DNA of 64,000 bases from Megalonaias nervosa (Eukaryota > Mollusca > Bivalvia > Unionida > Unionidae), in assembly GCA_016617855.1 (NCBI GenBank), contig JAECUM010004319.1, positions 1-64,000 of the forward strand, read 5' to 3'. Shown here in pieces: positions 1 to 13,600 of the stretch (the stretch's first letter is position 1; every line of letters begins with the position of its first letter). Position numbers and translations under genes: made by a program. The notes beneath the pieces are model-generated. The model was not told where the DNA came from. It made no database searches and worked only from the letters and a program-made list of their open reading frames with translations.

Positions 1-48
1 CCCGCATCTGAGGCAGATGCTCTAACCACTAGGCCACCGGAGCGGTCG
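1..48 (-). repeat. tRNA-derived SINE, cut by window edge
   Basis: Reverse complement reads GGTGGCCTAGTGGTTAGAGC, an A-box-like tRNA head, then CATCTGCCTCAGATGCGGG. The rest is off the window. A SINE head is preferred to a true tRNA because similar heads recur at 56165-56240 and 60409-60540, but the edge prevents a full cloverleaf test. Confidence 0.5.
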
Positions 49-59
49 AACAGCAACTG

Positions 60-660
60 AAACAAAAGGTCTAAGTGGCCTGAGATCACTCGTATTGCTG
101 ACATCTGCTCATAGCCAAATGTGACAGCAGTTAGCTAAGAAATTGGGGTGAGAATACATTTCTGAAGACATTTCTCTCAATGCTGTGGTTTTCATAATGT
201 CATGAAAAAACGTTTCAAGGTTTTTATAGCATTTACATCATCATCATATCTGAAAACATCAAGATCATTTGTCCAGTTCTGAAAGGTTAAATTCTATTAG
301 GTATGTTTTGTTTCTAGATAAAGTTGCATAAACGTTTTTTATACTTATTTTTAGTAATTGTGACCATATCTGATGGCAGATCAGCCTCATTTGTATACCA
401 TGTGCAAGTTCTTCAACTTGGAGAATTCATGTCTATTTTTGGTCAAATTTTGTTAAGTGGCTTTAAAAGCTGTTCTGTATTCAGTAACAGAAACCATGTT
501 CAATATCAGACTGGCATAATTTGTAGCAACTTCAAAGCCCAAGTCAAGATGCCTTCTGTCTCAGAGAAGTTTCTGAGAAATTTAAAATACAAATGTGTTT
601 TTAGTAATGGTGTTACACATTTTTTTCTAAACTGTTTGTGACAAGGTAGACAATGATGTG
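60..660 (+). repeat. Diverged ~140-bp tandem intron element (family B)
   Basis: The head (AAGTGGCCTGAGATCACTC, then GCTGACATCTGCTCATAGCC) closely resembles 36030-36120 and the head near 3145. It is followed by units built on 'gaccatatctgatggcagatcagcctcatttgt' type sequence and 'tcaaattttgttaagtgg', seen repeatedly here and at 36160-36780. Confidence 0.55.
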
Positions 661-1261
661 TAAATTATGAAAAATAACATCCTTTTTGTACAGCGGGCAA
701 TTTCCAATCATGGAAAAAGTTCATTTTATTTGTTTTCTTTCTTATTAGTTACTCTGTATTGAATAAATAATGTTGTAAAACAGGTGGGGATGTGACAATG
801 TATTTTTTCTTTTGAAGCCTGAGATTCAGTCAAAAGTACATGCGTTTCTTTTAGTACTGTTTTCAACAATCAACACTGATTACTTCTCATCACCATCTAG
901 TATGTGAATGATTATATGATCCAGCTCATTCATGTGTGATCTTATTCATGTATGGTGTTGTGCATCTGTACCCAACTGTTTAAAATGGAAACTTCAAATC
1001 TGGAGATAGGATTCAATGTAAATGACAGTAGAAATATGCACTAGCTTGAGGGGAGAGTAGAGGGTGATAGTAGGGGGTGGTGGTAGCTTTGGCATTTGGG
1101 TGGTCAAACAGGCTTGATGAACAAAAATTGCATGAGAATGAGGTGTCTTCAGAACTGGTCCTACCTGGTATTTAGCATCACCTTTTGTACAATAAACTAA
1201 AACTGGTTTTTTAAAATAACCATGATCAAAGAAAGGATCTGAAAATCAAGAAAACTGTTAC

Positions 1262-1400
1262 CTCTTCATATTTCTTGAAAGCCAGGTTGAAGTCTCCTCT
1301 GGCTTCTGCCTCAACAGCTTCCTGGGTAATAGACTGGGTCCCTATCTTCCCTCCAAATATTCCCAGCAACACATCAAACTCATTGACTGACTTGTGCAGT
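1262..1400 (-). CDS. PRKDC: PRKDC exon 13 of window (last visible)
   Basis: A 139-nt exon with acceptor CCCACAG and donor GAG|GTAACAG. It reads [20 protein letters not shown], then [20 protein letters not shown], then FKKYEE. These match human LYRSIGEYDVLRGIF, ITQSALLAEARSDY and AAKQYDEA at the N-terminal edge of the FAT domain. It ends in phase 0; the next exon lies beyond position 1. Confidence 0.95.
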
Positions 1401-1621
1401 CTGTGGGTACAATAATACTAAGATACATGAAATATAGCATGTCATCATCATCATTTCTGTATCTCAAGCCCATGATTGTTTATTAAAAAAGCCCAGTTCC
1501 ACTTTTAAGAAAAAGTGTGGAAATATTTTACAAAGTGTATTTTCATCTAATAATTTTCCCACTCCTACTACTGACATATTTATTAGACTGGTCACCTGAT
1601 CTTTTCATGGAAAAAGCAACG

Positions 1622-1671
<50 letters not shown>

Positions 1672-4600
1672 TATTAATGTGGTCATGGTAGTTTTAGTGT
1701 TAATGATAATTATGTGACAGTGGAAGTATGATGGTACTGGAAGCCATAGTAGTACACTGTAGTGCAGTTGTAGTAGAAGTTGTGATGGTAGTCATGGTGG
1801 AAATGATGGTGACATACCTTGCCAGTTCAATCCAATGGGCAATATCCTTGGAGACAGTGGTGTCCATTTTGCTTCTCTTGACAGGACGAGTATCATCTGG
1901 CTCATGTATAATTAACTGCTCTTCCAGGACAGCAATTCCTGATCCCCAAAGCAAGATAAATACATGACATGTAATGGGTACTGACTGGGATAACGAGACT
2001 GTACGTAAAGACTACTTAAACAAAATCATAACAAAAATAAATGCATGAAAGCGACACCATATGATGACTTTGAGGATACTGGAATCTTTTGAAAGGAAAA
2101 ATTTTAAAAAGCATTGACTTAGTTGATCACAAAAAATCCTCTTCATCCAAAAAATGTATTGTCAAATATCTGAATTGTCATTAGCTAGAAATATATTCCT
2201 AGAACATGAAGGTCCCGTCATCAAAAAAAATAAATAAAAAACCTAACAGCTTAAGCAGGTATTTGACATGGATGGAAGAAAAGAAGGAAAGGCAGAAATG
2301 TGTAACAATAGATGTCCTGCTCCTACTGCTGGGCTAAATGGTGTAATGGCATCTTTTCTATAAATGTGAAGTTTTCATGCTACAACATCTGAACTGATAT
2401 GGTATAGCAGATGTGGCTGGTTGGTTGCTTGACATTTGGTCTGATTTGGTATGGCAGTTGTGGCTGGGTGGTTGGTTGATATTTGGTCTGACATGGTATG
2501 GCATTTGTCACTGGCTGATTAGTTATTTGTTGGTTGAGTGGTTGTTATTAGCATTCAACATATTATTGGTGATATCATGTCCAAGAAATGGGAACAAAGT
2601 GCCTTTCCACAGCAAATACCAAGGCATATGGTTGCTATTGAAGCCACAACAATGCTATGGGAGCAAAAAAGTACATCTTTTGTACAACATGTCCTACAAA
2701 CATTCTAACCAAGTTTTATATTAAAAAAAACTGGCTCAGTTTCTGAAGAAGCTGAAAACAGATTTCAATATAATTACAACTACTAGGGGAACATCCCAGA
2801 TACAACTCTGATACAAATGTCCTAACAAGCATTCTGACCAAGTGTGACCAAAACTGGTTTAGCCATTATAAAGTCAGAAATAGACTTTCCAGCTTGTTAC
2901 TATGGAAGCCACACCTTTGCTACGGTAGCCACCAAGTACAGAGAGTTTTGTACAGCACATCCTGAGAAACATTCCTACCAAGTTTGTCTGAAACTGGCCA
3001 AGTGGTTTTTTGAGCAGTAGTTTCAAATACTTATGTTGACAGACAAAGCCCACTTACATGTTGGATGCCATAAGATCACTTAGCCTTAAGACCTGGCAAG
3101 CTAAGCTGAAACATAATCAATAAGTAGGAACCACCAAAAGTGCCCTAAAAAGAGGCCCAAGTGGGCCTAATATCACTCACCTAGCTACATAACTTAACAG
3201 TTGACTAAATAGGCATATGTGGTTATGTAATAGTGCTCAGAGAAATAATGTTTTGGACTCAGGCCCTGGGATGGTGACTTAAGAAAAATTACAAGCCCTG
3301 ATTCCAATTTCCATATGCCCAAAACTGCCCTATTTTTTTAAAAAACTATTATCTATCATAAAATATTGCAATTGATGTACTTCAAATATGAAAAGATAAA
3401 AAACAGAATCATATTAAATTAACTTGTGTGTTTGTTCAGATCTCAAAACACTTCTTGTAAAGCAATGTTTTCCTCCAAGTCCTCAGGTCAGCCATTGTCA
3501 TATTCCTCTATTAATGTCCTCCTTCCTCATTGGATCAGAATTGTTTATGTTCATGAGTATTTGAAGCATGTCTTGCCTTATACAATTTCTCTTTACACTT
3601 TTAATGTTTCTCATAGGTACCACTTAATATGTTTAACCAGTGTTGCTCAATTATTATCCATTAAACTTTAACCCGAAACATCTTGAACAAAGCAACAGCA
3701 ATTGAACAAGACCATACAAAAAACAAAAATACTCAGTGTTTCTCCCAAAATCAATTTTAGGCCAAAGGGTGGCCGATTTTTAATCAAAGACTCAAAAGCT
3801 ACCATGAACAACATTTGATCCCTTTAGTACTTAAGATACCTCAAAAAAATCATGCATTTAGCCCAAACTCTCCAGATTACAACAATAAAGTAATCAATTA
3901 ACAGCTTGTGTATACATGCCAGCCTTAATCCCATTACTAGGGTATGCATCGTTGTACTGGTTGCAATGACTGCTGGAACAGTTCCAATACCAGCTAGACT
4001 GATTCTGGCTTGTTTCTGCAATGCATATAAATATCCAAAACAGAATTTTGTCCTACCTCCAGTAGAATCACGCTCATGTTAAAGCCAAGTGAGCACTAAC
4101 TATAGGCAACCCAGACAATCTCATCCCCATCCAAAGATCAAATACTTTCAATACAAGTATGATAAGTAGATGACCTTCTTAAGGGTAAACGGCATGTATG
4201 GGGATAAATAATAATTTACTAGTCTTTCAACATGTTGAAAATAAATTTCTGCATTTCATCAGGGTGACCAAAGTTTTCTCGGGTAAAGATTGTTTCTTTT
4301 GAAAGCCCAGTAAGCACCTCACATGGAATACAAAAGGGGCCTGATCTGAAGTTAGCGGGGTCCCCGGGCCTTGTGCTATCAGATTCTTTTAGCACTGTGT
4401 AAGAATATATCCTATGTAAACCAACTTCCAAACTTTGTATCATGTTGATTCTACTTATAAATATTATTTCTAAAATTAAAGACATAATTAATAGGCGCAG
4501 TGTCTTGCTTGAAATTAAAATCATCCAGATCTTGATGATAATAAACTGAACAGATCAAAATTGTGGCTTCATGAGTGGTAACAAGATCAGCCAATCAGAT

Positions 4601-7600
4601 GCAAGATCCCCTCATTAACACCTCTTACTGCTGAAACTGTCCAAGAGCCTGAAGATATAAATCCCTATTACAATTAAAAAAAAACAAACAAAAAAGACGT
4701 CAGAATTATTGCTTCCAGAGTAGTAATAAGCTCTGCCAATCAAATGGAAGATCACCATATACATACACAGGTCTCACTTGTTACTAGCAGTCCGAGATCC
4801 TGATGATATAAGCATATATGCTAAGTCAGATGAAAATGAGATCACAAAAAAGGCTTCCAGAGTTGTAACAAATTTATCCTATCAGATCCAAGATTACATC
4901 ATTAACATGGATCTTGCTCAATATTGCACCCACCCAAGATCTTGACAATACCAACACATATTTCAAGTTTGATAAAAATGGGATGAGAAAAACTACATGG
5001 TTGCTAACAAGTTCAGCCAATCAGATGCAAAATCAACTAAATAATATTTGTGTACTGTGTTCAAGATTACCTATTCAGTAGGCATGAAGTCTTGCTCCTT
5101 ACTGAATTTGTCCAAGAACCTATTGATTCCAAATATCATCAAAATTGGATCAGAAATATAGCCTCAAGAGTGGTAACAAGATCAACCAATCAAATGCATG
5201 ATCACTTCATTAGTATGCATGGATCTTGCTTATTATCAAACTTTTTTGAGACCATAATGATATAAGCATACATTTCTAGTTTGACCAAAACAATGTTAAC
5301 ATATCAGATTCAACACCACGTCAATAATATGCATGAACCTCTATCACTGTCAAAAGTTCTGATGATATAAACCCATATTACAAGTTTGACTGAATCAAAA
5401 CACAAATATGGACCCCAGAGTATTAACAATCAAGTGTTGGTACATGATTGCATGATGGACTAAGCCTTGCAACTAGGTGAACTAAAAAGTGACCAAAATG
5501 TGAAACTTAATACAGACAGACAGACAAGAGTTACATGCCTGGTATATGCATGTCCCATTATTGTGGTAGAAGTATAAATGTATCAAGGTACGATGGAGAA
5601 AGACAGCCTGAAAGGTAGTTTCTATGCATCTTTTCTCCATCTCTTCAAATAAAATATAGATCTGTTCACTTCAGTAAGACCTTTTCAGTAAGGCAGTGAA
5701 CACTTTTTCTATAAGTTAGAACACTATTCAGCAAGGTGTAACAAAGTTGTATGTACTCCTGTTGCATACAAGGAAACATGTATTTAAATGGTGTGATTTG
5801 AGACTGATGCAATGAAATCAAACACTGTGTTCAAATAAAAAAGTTTGTAAAGTACGCTTATATCTTAATTACCTCCAGTACAGTTTCAGAAACTGCAGTT
5901 CCAAACCCCATGTAGATCAATAGCTTCTTGCTAGATCTCTGTACATGATGTAATCTTGGGGAGGGGGGGGGATTTGAAGGTGTCTTCAATTTTAAGTGGC
6001 TATGGTAATCATCTTTTCAGCCATGAAACAAACTTAAATCAAGAACATGATGTCCAATAAATGTGACTACTGCTTTTCCTGTCTGGATCCCAAAAATCTG
6101 AATATTCCTTTTCTATGCAGGTCTGCTGAAACATCTGAAGAAGTTTACTGTCCCTTTTGTCTTCAGTTTTTATTCATTGAATGCCATTTCTAAAAAATGC
6201 TGTAATGCAGGCATTTTGAGCAAAAAAATATGATCTGTTTAAAGCATGTGAGGTACTAATGTAAAAATTAGACTATTCACTGACCAAATTCACTGAACCC
6301 CAGATGGACGAGTGCTCTAAAGCACTTGCCTTGACTGATCACTGCTATCTCACCTCTGTCTGCCTGAGTTTATAGTCTTAGGCTTGGCTAATGTGGGTAC
6401 GTGAGAAAGTTTGCCAGTTAAGCTTCCCATGGGTTGGTGGTTCTTCCCAGGGTTTTTCCAGCTTCTTCCTCCACCAAATATACTGTCAACCATGCATAGT
6501 CTATTGTGTGCTGAAAAATGGTGTTAAGCCCACAACAACAACCAACTTCATTCAACCTAGTGTGAAACCTGGATCCAGATCCAACATGAACAAGCCAGTT
6601 TTTACATTTGAACACAATGATTGTATTTTCATACTTTTTGCTATTACTCTGAAAAGCTTGTAATTTATCGGTCATTGCAGTAGGCCTTTCAGTTCAATCA
6701 CAAGATCTGGCAGGTCTTAAATCAGAAAATCACTAATGGTTGGTTTTAATAGATCAGTTGTATAAGTCAATAAAACTCTGTAGAGCCCAAATGGGCATTT
6801 TCAATTGCAAAATGTCACACCCTTAAGTTTCAATGCATTACTGCAGTCTCAATTCTAAGATAATTTTAGGCAATTTTGTACTGATGATATTTAAGAATGT
6901 AATCCCAAGATTACCCTGATCCATCACATTATTGCAGTGTTCTGGAGGTAGTACCATTTTTGCACAAAAGTATGGTTTTATTATTGCAATTACCTTCCAG
7001 TCCCACAAACAAGTTATAGATACATTAACGTATCTATTTTCTGTGAGAAAACAATAATAGAGAATTAAAATTTGTGCACTTACCTAGCGGTTGAAGTTTG
7101 CTGAACAAGGCGCAAGATCCTACTGAAGCTATGTCTACCTTCAACTGAGTCCTCAGGCTGTACAAAATATCCTGGAAACAAGGACAAAGTATAATTGCTT
7201 TATCATCTGCATTTATTCACACAGAAATCCAAAATCCAAATCAAAGCAGTCAAAATTTCAACTCCAATGTAACATAAATCTTCCTTCTAACTGTTAAGTG
7301 TTGAAACCATATCTGATATTCTTCTGCAACAACAAGCTGCTGTGGCTTTCAGATTGACACCAATTTCTTTCAGGACCAAACAATACATCATTTAGGGCCA
7401 ACAAGACATTGTAAGATCTTCTGGGGGAAACCCATGCTGATATGACTTCCCATTTTGGAAAAGTAACAAAAACAAGATTTTCAAGATGGCTGCCATGGTG
7501 GCCATACTGGATATCAGATTGGCACCATTTCCATTTGTGACCAACTAGACATCATAAGAAGCATTTGGTGGAAGCACAATATCAAGATGACCAAACATCT

Positions 7601-10600
7601 TGGAGAAGTAGCCAACAAGACTTTTTAGATGAAGATGGCCTTTGTGGTGGCCATATTAACAGTAAGACTGATACCTTTTCTTTCATTTGTGACCAAATAG
7701 ATATTATAAGAAGTCTTTCAGTGAAAACCTCATGCTGATATGACAATTCATTCTGGAGTAGTGATAACAAGATTTTCAATGTGGCACCTGTGGTGAGCAT
7801 ATTGGATGTCTGAGGAACATGGTTTTCATATAGGGCCAACTAAACGTCACAAGTTACTTAATAAAATCCCAGTGTTGATATGACCATCCATTCAGGAGGA
7901 GCAGTGATAACAAGATTTTCAAGATGGCTGCCACTGTGGTGGACATTTCTGGATGTGTAAGCAGCATACCTTTTCATTTATGAGCAACTAGACATCAACT
8001 GGCCAAAATCTCCATTGTAATTTTACTTTCTGTTCAGGTGGAGCAGTGATTTTCAGGATGGCTGCTGTGGTGGTCATATTTGACATCAGATCAGCACCAT
8101 TTTCATTCAGAACCAACTAGACATCATCAGAATTCTTCTGATGAAACTCTCATACCTTTATGACTAAAGATGTCAAAATTTTAGAAAAGTCATCTGGGTA
8201 ACTGTCGATCCTAATGATCAGTTACCCAATCAAAGGCAAATCATATTAAATGTGAACCTGAACTGCTTTGTTGTAAGTTCATACAATGTCAACTCCTCCC
8301 AGAGGTTTAAGTGTAATTATTACTAATATGAGTGGCAAATGGCAAAAAAAAAAATTCAATCTGAGCATAAAAATGTAATCTATATACTACATGCCATAAT
8401 TACAAAAAATAACAGGAAAAACTTAACATTTATTTTTGCTACTTACCTGGACCTGCAGTTAGTTAAAATTCTTGTCACAAACTGGCTATATCCATGCGGA
8501 TTAGTACGAGAATACAGACACAAAACATTAACTTTAACTAGTCTACATCACATGTTTAACTTTCACGGAAAGGTCGTAAAGTCCACAAATTCTGAATGTT
8601 GTATTACATCACTGTCAAATTCCTCTTTCAAAATTGTAAAGTACTATTGATTTGTCATTTTCCTGATGCAACATGTTCTTCAGTTAAAAAACAATCCCTC
8701 TCCTCTACGTTGTTTAGTTATATAACATCCATGAGTCACACTGATAAATCCGTTTCACCTAATATTTGGTGCCATGTGTTTTCAATATAGACAGGTCTGC
8801 TACTTAAGTGTGTATCAAACTATAATGAATCCATGACACATGGTTTCAAATTCAAGAAACCCATCTGTTTTCTTGGGAACGTGTCATGCACAGTTACTAT
8901 AAACAGAAACAAAGGAAACTGTTTGACGTACATGGCCAAATGGTCACACACGTCAAAAATATAAGATCAGCAGATGGAGAACTATGGTGGATAAATGCAC
9001 AGCAGCCAACAGTCACACAACACAAGCCTTGAACTGTACTCGTTATTCTCTCTCTGTTAGCTCCTGACATAGCCATACATAATCTTCAATCTGAACCTGA
9101 AAATATGTTGTTTCATTTTGTAGTTTTTTTTACATCAACTAAACAAGTACCCTATAGCTATTTTATTTCCCAGGTAATTATGAATGGGTGGGTACCCAAG
9201 TACCTGGGAACTGACTGACACCTTTAATGATGACATTCCATTCAGGAGGACTAGGGATAATATTTTCAATATTTGATGTCAGATTAGCACCATTTTCATT
9301 AAGAATCAAATTCAGATGTACAATGGAATAATATAATTGAAGATCAAACTGAAATAGTTCTTAATGAACAAAATGAATTACTGGTGATATTAACACAGAC
9401 TTGCTAAACCCACAAATCAACATTTATGGGCTCAGACACATAACCTCATTTGGAATGGTTCAATATGTAAATGGACCATAGAGAATTGTCCCTGGAAAAG
9501 TCAAACTGTCATTCATCATATTTACTTCAAATCTTCAAGTAATGTGCTCTTGCTTCGAGTCCTTCCCATTGGCCTGAATGGCCATTACTCCATATTTCTA
9601 ACACACAAGACCAAATCACTCCAAAATCATCCCAGCCAATGTGGATACATAAGAAAGCTTGCCAGTAGCTGCCCTTGGGTTGTTGGTTCTTCTTGAGGTT
9701 TTCCGGGGTTCTTCCTCCACCAAATACCGTATTTACTGCATGTTTTCAGGGCATTGTTTGTTTTCGGACACCGTTTTTTGGGGGCAAATATAATATTTAA
9801 ATGCCTTGTAATTTTTCGGACGTTGCTCCACTATAATTTTTTCTACAATTTATGTTTTCGGACACAATCTAAGAAGATCTGCTGCTTCGTTTTAAAGTAA
9901 AATTCACAGTGTGTTTGCAGTTAATTTAACTGATACAAAGTTCGCTTCATTTGGTCGCCAATTATTTAATGTGATCACGAACTTCCATGGATTGGTTGTC
10001 AGTGTAGACATCGTTACACACGAAACCACTTCACGCAGGTGTGACAGTTATGGCTTTGATTAGAAACCATGATCCTGCTTTATATCATTCAAACAATACA
10101 TCAGAGAGTCAGTATGGATTAGTAAATTCATTGGCATCATGCAACAAAACAAACTCCTTATCCCCGAGGCATTATGTACCATGGGTTTAAATGTAGTTAT
10201 TGTTCTACAGGTAATAAACCTCTTTGTAGACGATAAATACTGATTGTGGGTTCAACATGTTCGGTACATCGTGTTGCTCTTTTAACGAAATTTAGATGGC
10301 TGCCCTTTATTTCCGAACACACCTGTCAAAGAAATCCCACAAATTATCGTAGGAACAATTATCACCTAGACACCCTGAAATCTCCAACATGCATCAAAAC
10401 AATCTTTGAGCAGTTGATTGTTTCGAGTCGGCAGGCTCTACTCATTTTGAAGCTACCCTCGGCTAGGTGGGAAACAAAAAGAAGAGAGAACCACATCAAA
10501 TAGATCACCTTTATTTTCAAAAAATACCAACATATTATATTGCAACTTGCTTGTTATTTTTACCCTTCCTAGGCGTGCGTACAACACTCACCACATATGG

Positions 10601-13600
10601 AGCCTCTCATCCTTGGTGCTCTAAGATTAGCCCTCATACATGTACCGGTAGTTCTACTCTCGATACTAAAATGTTTCTGCCATAAATATCTTCAGAATTA
10701 TAATTCCAAATTTTTTTATTTAGTTTATATTAATATCTTAATTACACAGACATAAAGCTTGCATGCGTTTGTAAGGTAGATTTTATTGATCACTGATTAG
10801 GCTAGTAAAGGGTTAAACTGGATTGCACGAATACTAATATGGCGGTTATTCTGGAAAATACGCACACAATCGTGGCTCTAATACATGTATGGCTGCGTTT
10901 TCTGGTGGATGGACATGTATCAAATAGACAAAATAGGCAAGTAATGCGTTTTTCATTCATTATCCTTTCCGTGGTGTTAGACAAAATACTTGTTTTACTT
11001 CACGGCAGCATGTCGTCATGTGAGCTAGTGGTAACTTCGTTACGGATGGGGGGGGACGGGACACAAATTTGTCTTCCCCTGTTTGTTTTCAGACACCTAA
11101 TTAAAGAATTTAATATGTATTCGGACAACAAAAAAAGTAATTATTTTTTGCCGTCCGAAAACATGCAGTAAATACGGTATACTAACAGTCATATCAATCT
11201 GATTAAAATCAGATCTCTGCTGTCCTACATGAAGATCTGATGATGACTGCTAAGGAGTCATGTTCTGGTGACCTTTGAATTAGCCAATGGAAATGCAGCT
11301 TTCAAAAATCTTTTAAAGTGAATTAAATTGTTCGGTACACATTCATGCTCTTTATCCACACTGCTCGGTCTCCAAACATGAAGATATAAGAATTCATCTG
11401 ATTGGCTGATAAAATTAGCGATTATTGTAATAACATAGTTTGCCAGAACATGACCCCTAAGCGGTCGCTGTCAGATCTTCATGTATAACAGGAGATATGA
11501 TTTTAATCAGATTGACACCCATATATAGCTATTGTATGCTGAAAAATTGCATTTAAACCTTAAATATCCCACTATAAAATTTTTTACAGATCTTCTGCAA
11601 ATTTTAACAAGAAGTTCCAAGAGGAATTCAAGTATGTTTCATGCGATATTATAAAAAGACAATGTTTGATGGTGTGCATGATGCATTACATTCTTGATTA
11701 CTCACTCTTTACAGATGTCACTGATTCCTTCAAAAAAGCATGGAGTTAAGCATGTTAATCTGGCAAAGTGGCTTACACACTAAATCACAGAAACTATAAA
11801 AACATCTGACTGACTTAGAGCACTTTGAAAAACAGATCAAAGCAACAAGAAAAACTGATTGACAAATATAAACAGAAACCTGGACACATTCTGAAACAAA
11901 AATAACAGCTGGTGAATGTTCTTCTCATAATTCATATTTTGATAATTGTTGCACCATAAAAAGGATGGAATATGTATCAATAAAAATGAAGATATTTCAA
12001 GTGAGTTTAATGTTTTTATTTCTGTTGCTGATAACACTGCAGAACCAATTACTTCTTGTAAGCATGATAAACTTTCAGACCATTCCCAAAAGATTTCCTA
12101 ATACTTCCCATGAAATGCATTTTATAACTAACACTAATAAACTCTCAAAGTAAAATCTAAAAGCAAAATTAAAACACAGGTGCTAACATCACTTGATTGA
12201 GATTAGTACAGATAGCAGCATCATTCATTTAAGAAGAAATACCATAATTTTTAAAAAAAAACAAATAAAATTAAATAAACATAGTCCTCATGATGCAGTC
12301 TTTCTGACTGATCCTAATCCTTCCTGCTGTATCAAATGTTTTCAAAAAAAAAACATTTTCATGAATCCCAAATCACTGATCTTGATGAATACAGTCTGTT
12401 GTATAGCAAACAGTCAATCTTTCACCTGAATCATTAATGTGAAACTGCACTTGTTATTACAGTCCCTCCAGGAATTCAAGATAAGACCATTTCTGCTTTA
12501 TAACTGCTGAAATCACCTCTGATATTCTTCAATGGTAACAATATTTTCCAATTACCTGCTGTGATAGACATAATGGGTATCAGATTTAGGACCAAGCAGA
12601 TATCATTATAATTCTGTTGGTGAAAACCCCAGGTCCATCCATTCAGGGGGAAGAAGTGATAGGAAAATGTTCACATCATGGCAACCATATTGAACATATG
12701 ATTTTCACCATTTTAATTTAGGACCAACTAGGTATTATAAAAGGTCTATTGGTGAATGACCATTCTATGACCAGCAGAGCTAAAAATAATGCTGAACTTT
12801 ATCTGAAGGAGGTCTAATGGGATCTGTGTTGTTTGATTTTATATAGTTTTTGACTTTTTGACCACAATATTCCACTTGAAAAAGCAAAACTTTACAAGCT
12901 ATGTAACAGCTCTTTCTATAGGTTTAAAATATATCTGAAAGGAAGAAAACAAAACGTTGCCATAAACAATGTCATATCTGAAGAAAAAGACGTGTCTCGT
13001 GGAGTACCCCAGGACCTATTTTAGGGCCACTATTTCCTGTGTTTTGAGCTACTTTTTAATAGAAGAAATACTCAGACGAATCTCTATGCTGATAATGCAA
13101 CCTTGTATATTAACTCTTTCTAAAAATATTGTTGAAAGAAATTTTCAAAGTACTCTTGTTGAACTCTATAATGGAATGTATGAAATCTGCAAATGCAATG
13201 GAATGGTCATTAACTTAGACAAAACTAAATTGATACCGATAACTACACATTAAATACATAACAGACTTAAAGATATTATATTACACATAAATTTTAATCA
13301 TGCTGAACTGAAAAATGTTATGCAAGTCTTAGCTGTTCAAGTTGATAACAATATGTTATGGTCTGGTCAAACCAATAATGTTACCACAGTGATGTCTAAG
13401 AATATTTGGTTTCTATTAAAAATGATATGACAGCTATATTCACCATCATCTGGATTACTATAGTATCATATAGGGTAATGCTTCAAAAACAAATATGTTA
13501 AAAGTACAAAGGAAGAAGCCATCAGAATTATACTTGACAACAATGTCAATAATGTCTACCAATATACGAAGATCATGACTGTCGATGAACAAATATGTTT

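Larger units (their letters stand above)
1..1261 (-). other. Start of the following PRKDC intron
   Basis: Intron after the last visible exon. It begins at the donor next to 1262 and runs off the window. It holds a truncated tRNA-derived SINE at the edge (1-48) and a diverged tandem-repeat element (about 60-660). No further exon matching the DNA-PKcs FAT region was seen. Confidence 0.7.
1939..7083 (-). other. Intron between exons 11 and 12
   Basis: A 5.1-kb intron. It holds a diverged repeat at 2560-3250, a tandem element at 4520-5530, a G run at 5944-5952 and a SINE at 6300-6550. The remainder (3250-4500, 5530-6300, 6560-7083) shows no recognisable coding or repeat structure. Confidence 0.8.
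9560..11570 (+). repeat. Family V SINE copy B, split by two insertions
   Basis: The 5' piece runs to 9726 ('gaaagcttgccagtagctgc', 'gttgttggttcttc', 'cctccaccaaata'). The middle piece 11178-11192 is 'tatactaacagtcat', and the 3' piece 11520-11565 is 'gctattgtatgctgaaaaat'. Joined order matches copy A. Between them sit elements 9727-11177 and 11193-11516. Confidence 0.8.

Noticed and set aside
1..48. True tRNA gene at the window edge
   Set aside because: Only part is visible and similar tRNA-like heads recur as SINEs; a working tRNA cannot be supported.
1517..1717. Poly-isoleucine frame
   Set aside because: Translation of the (ATA)n microsatellite.
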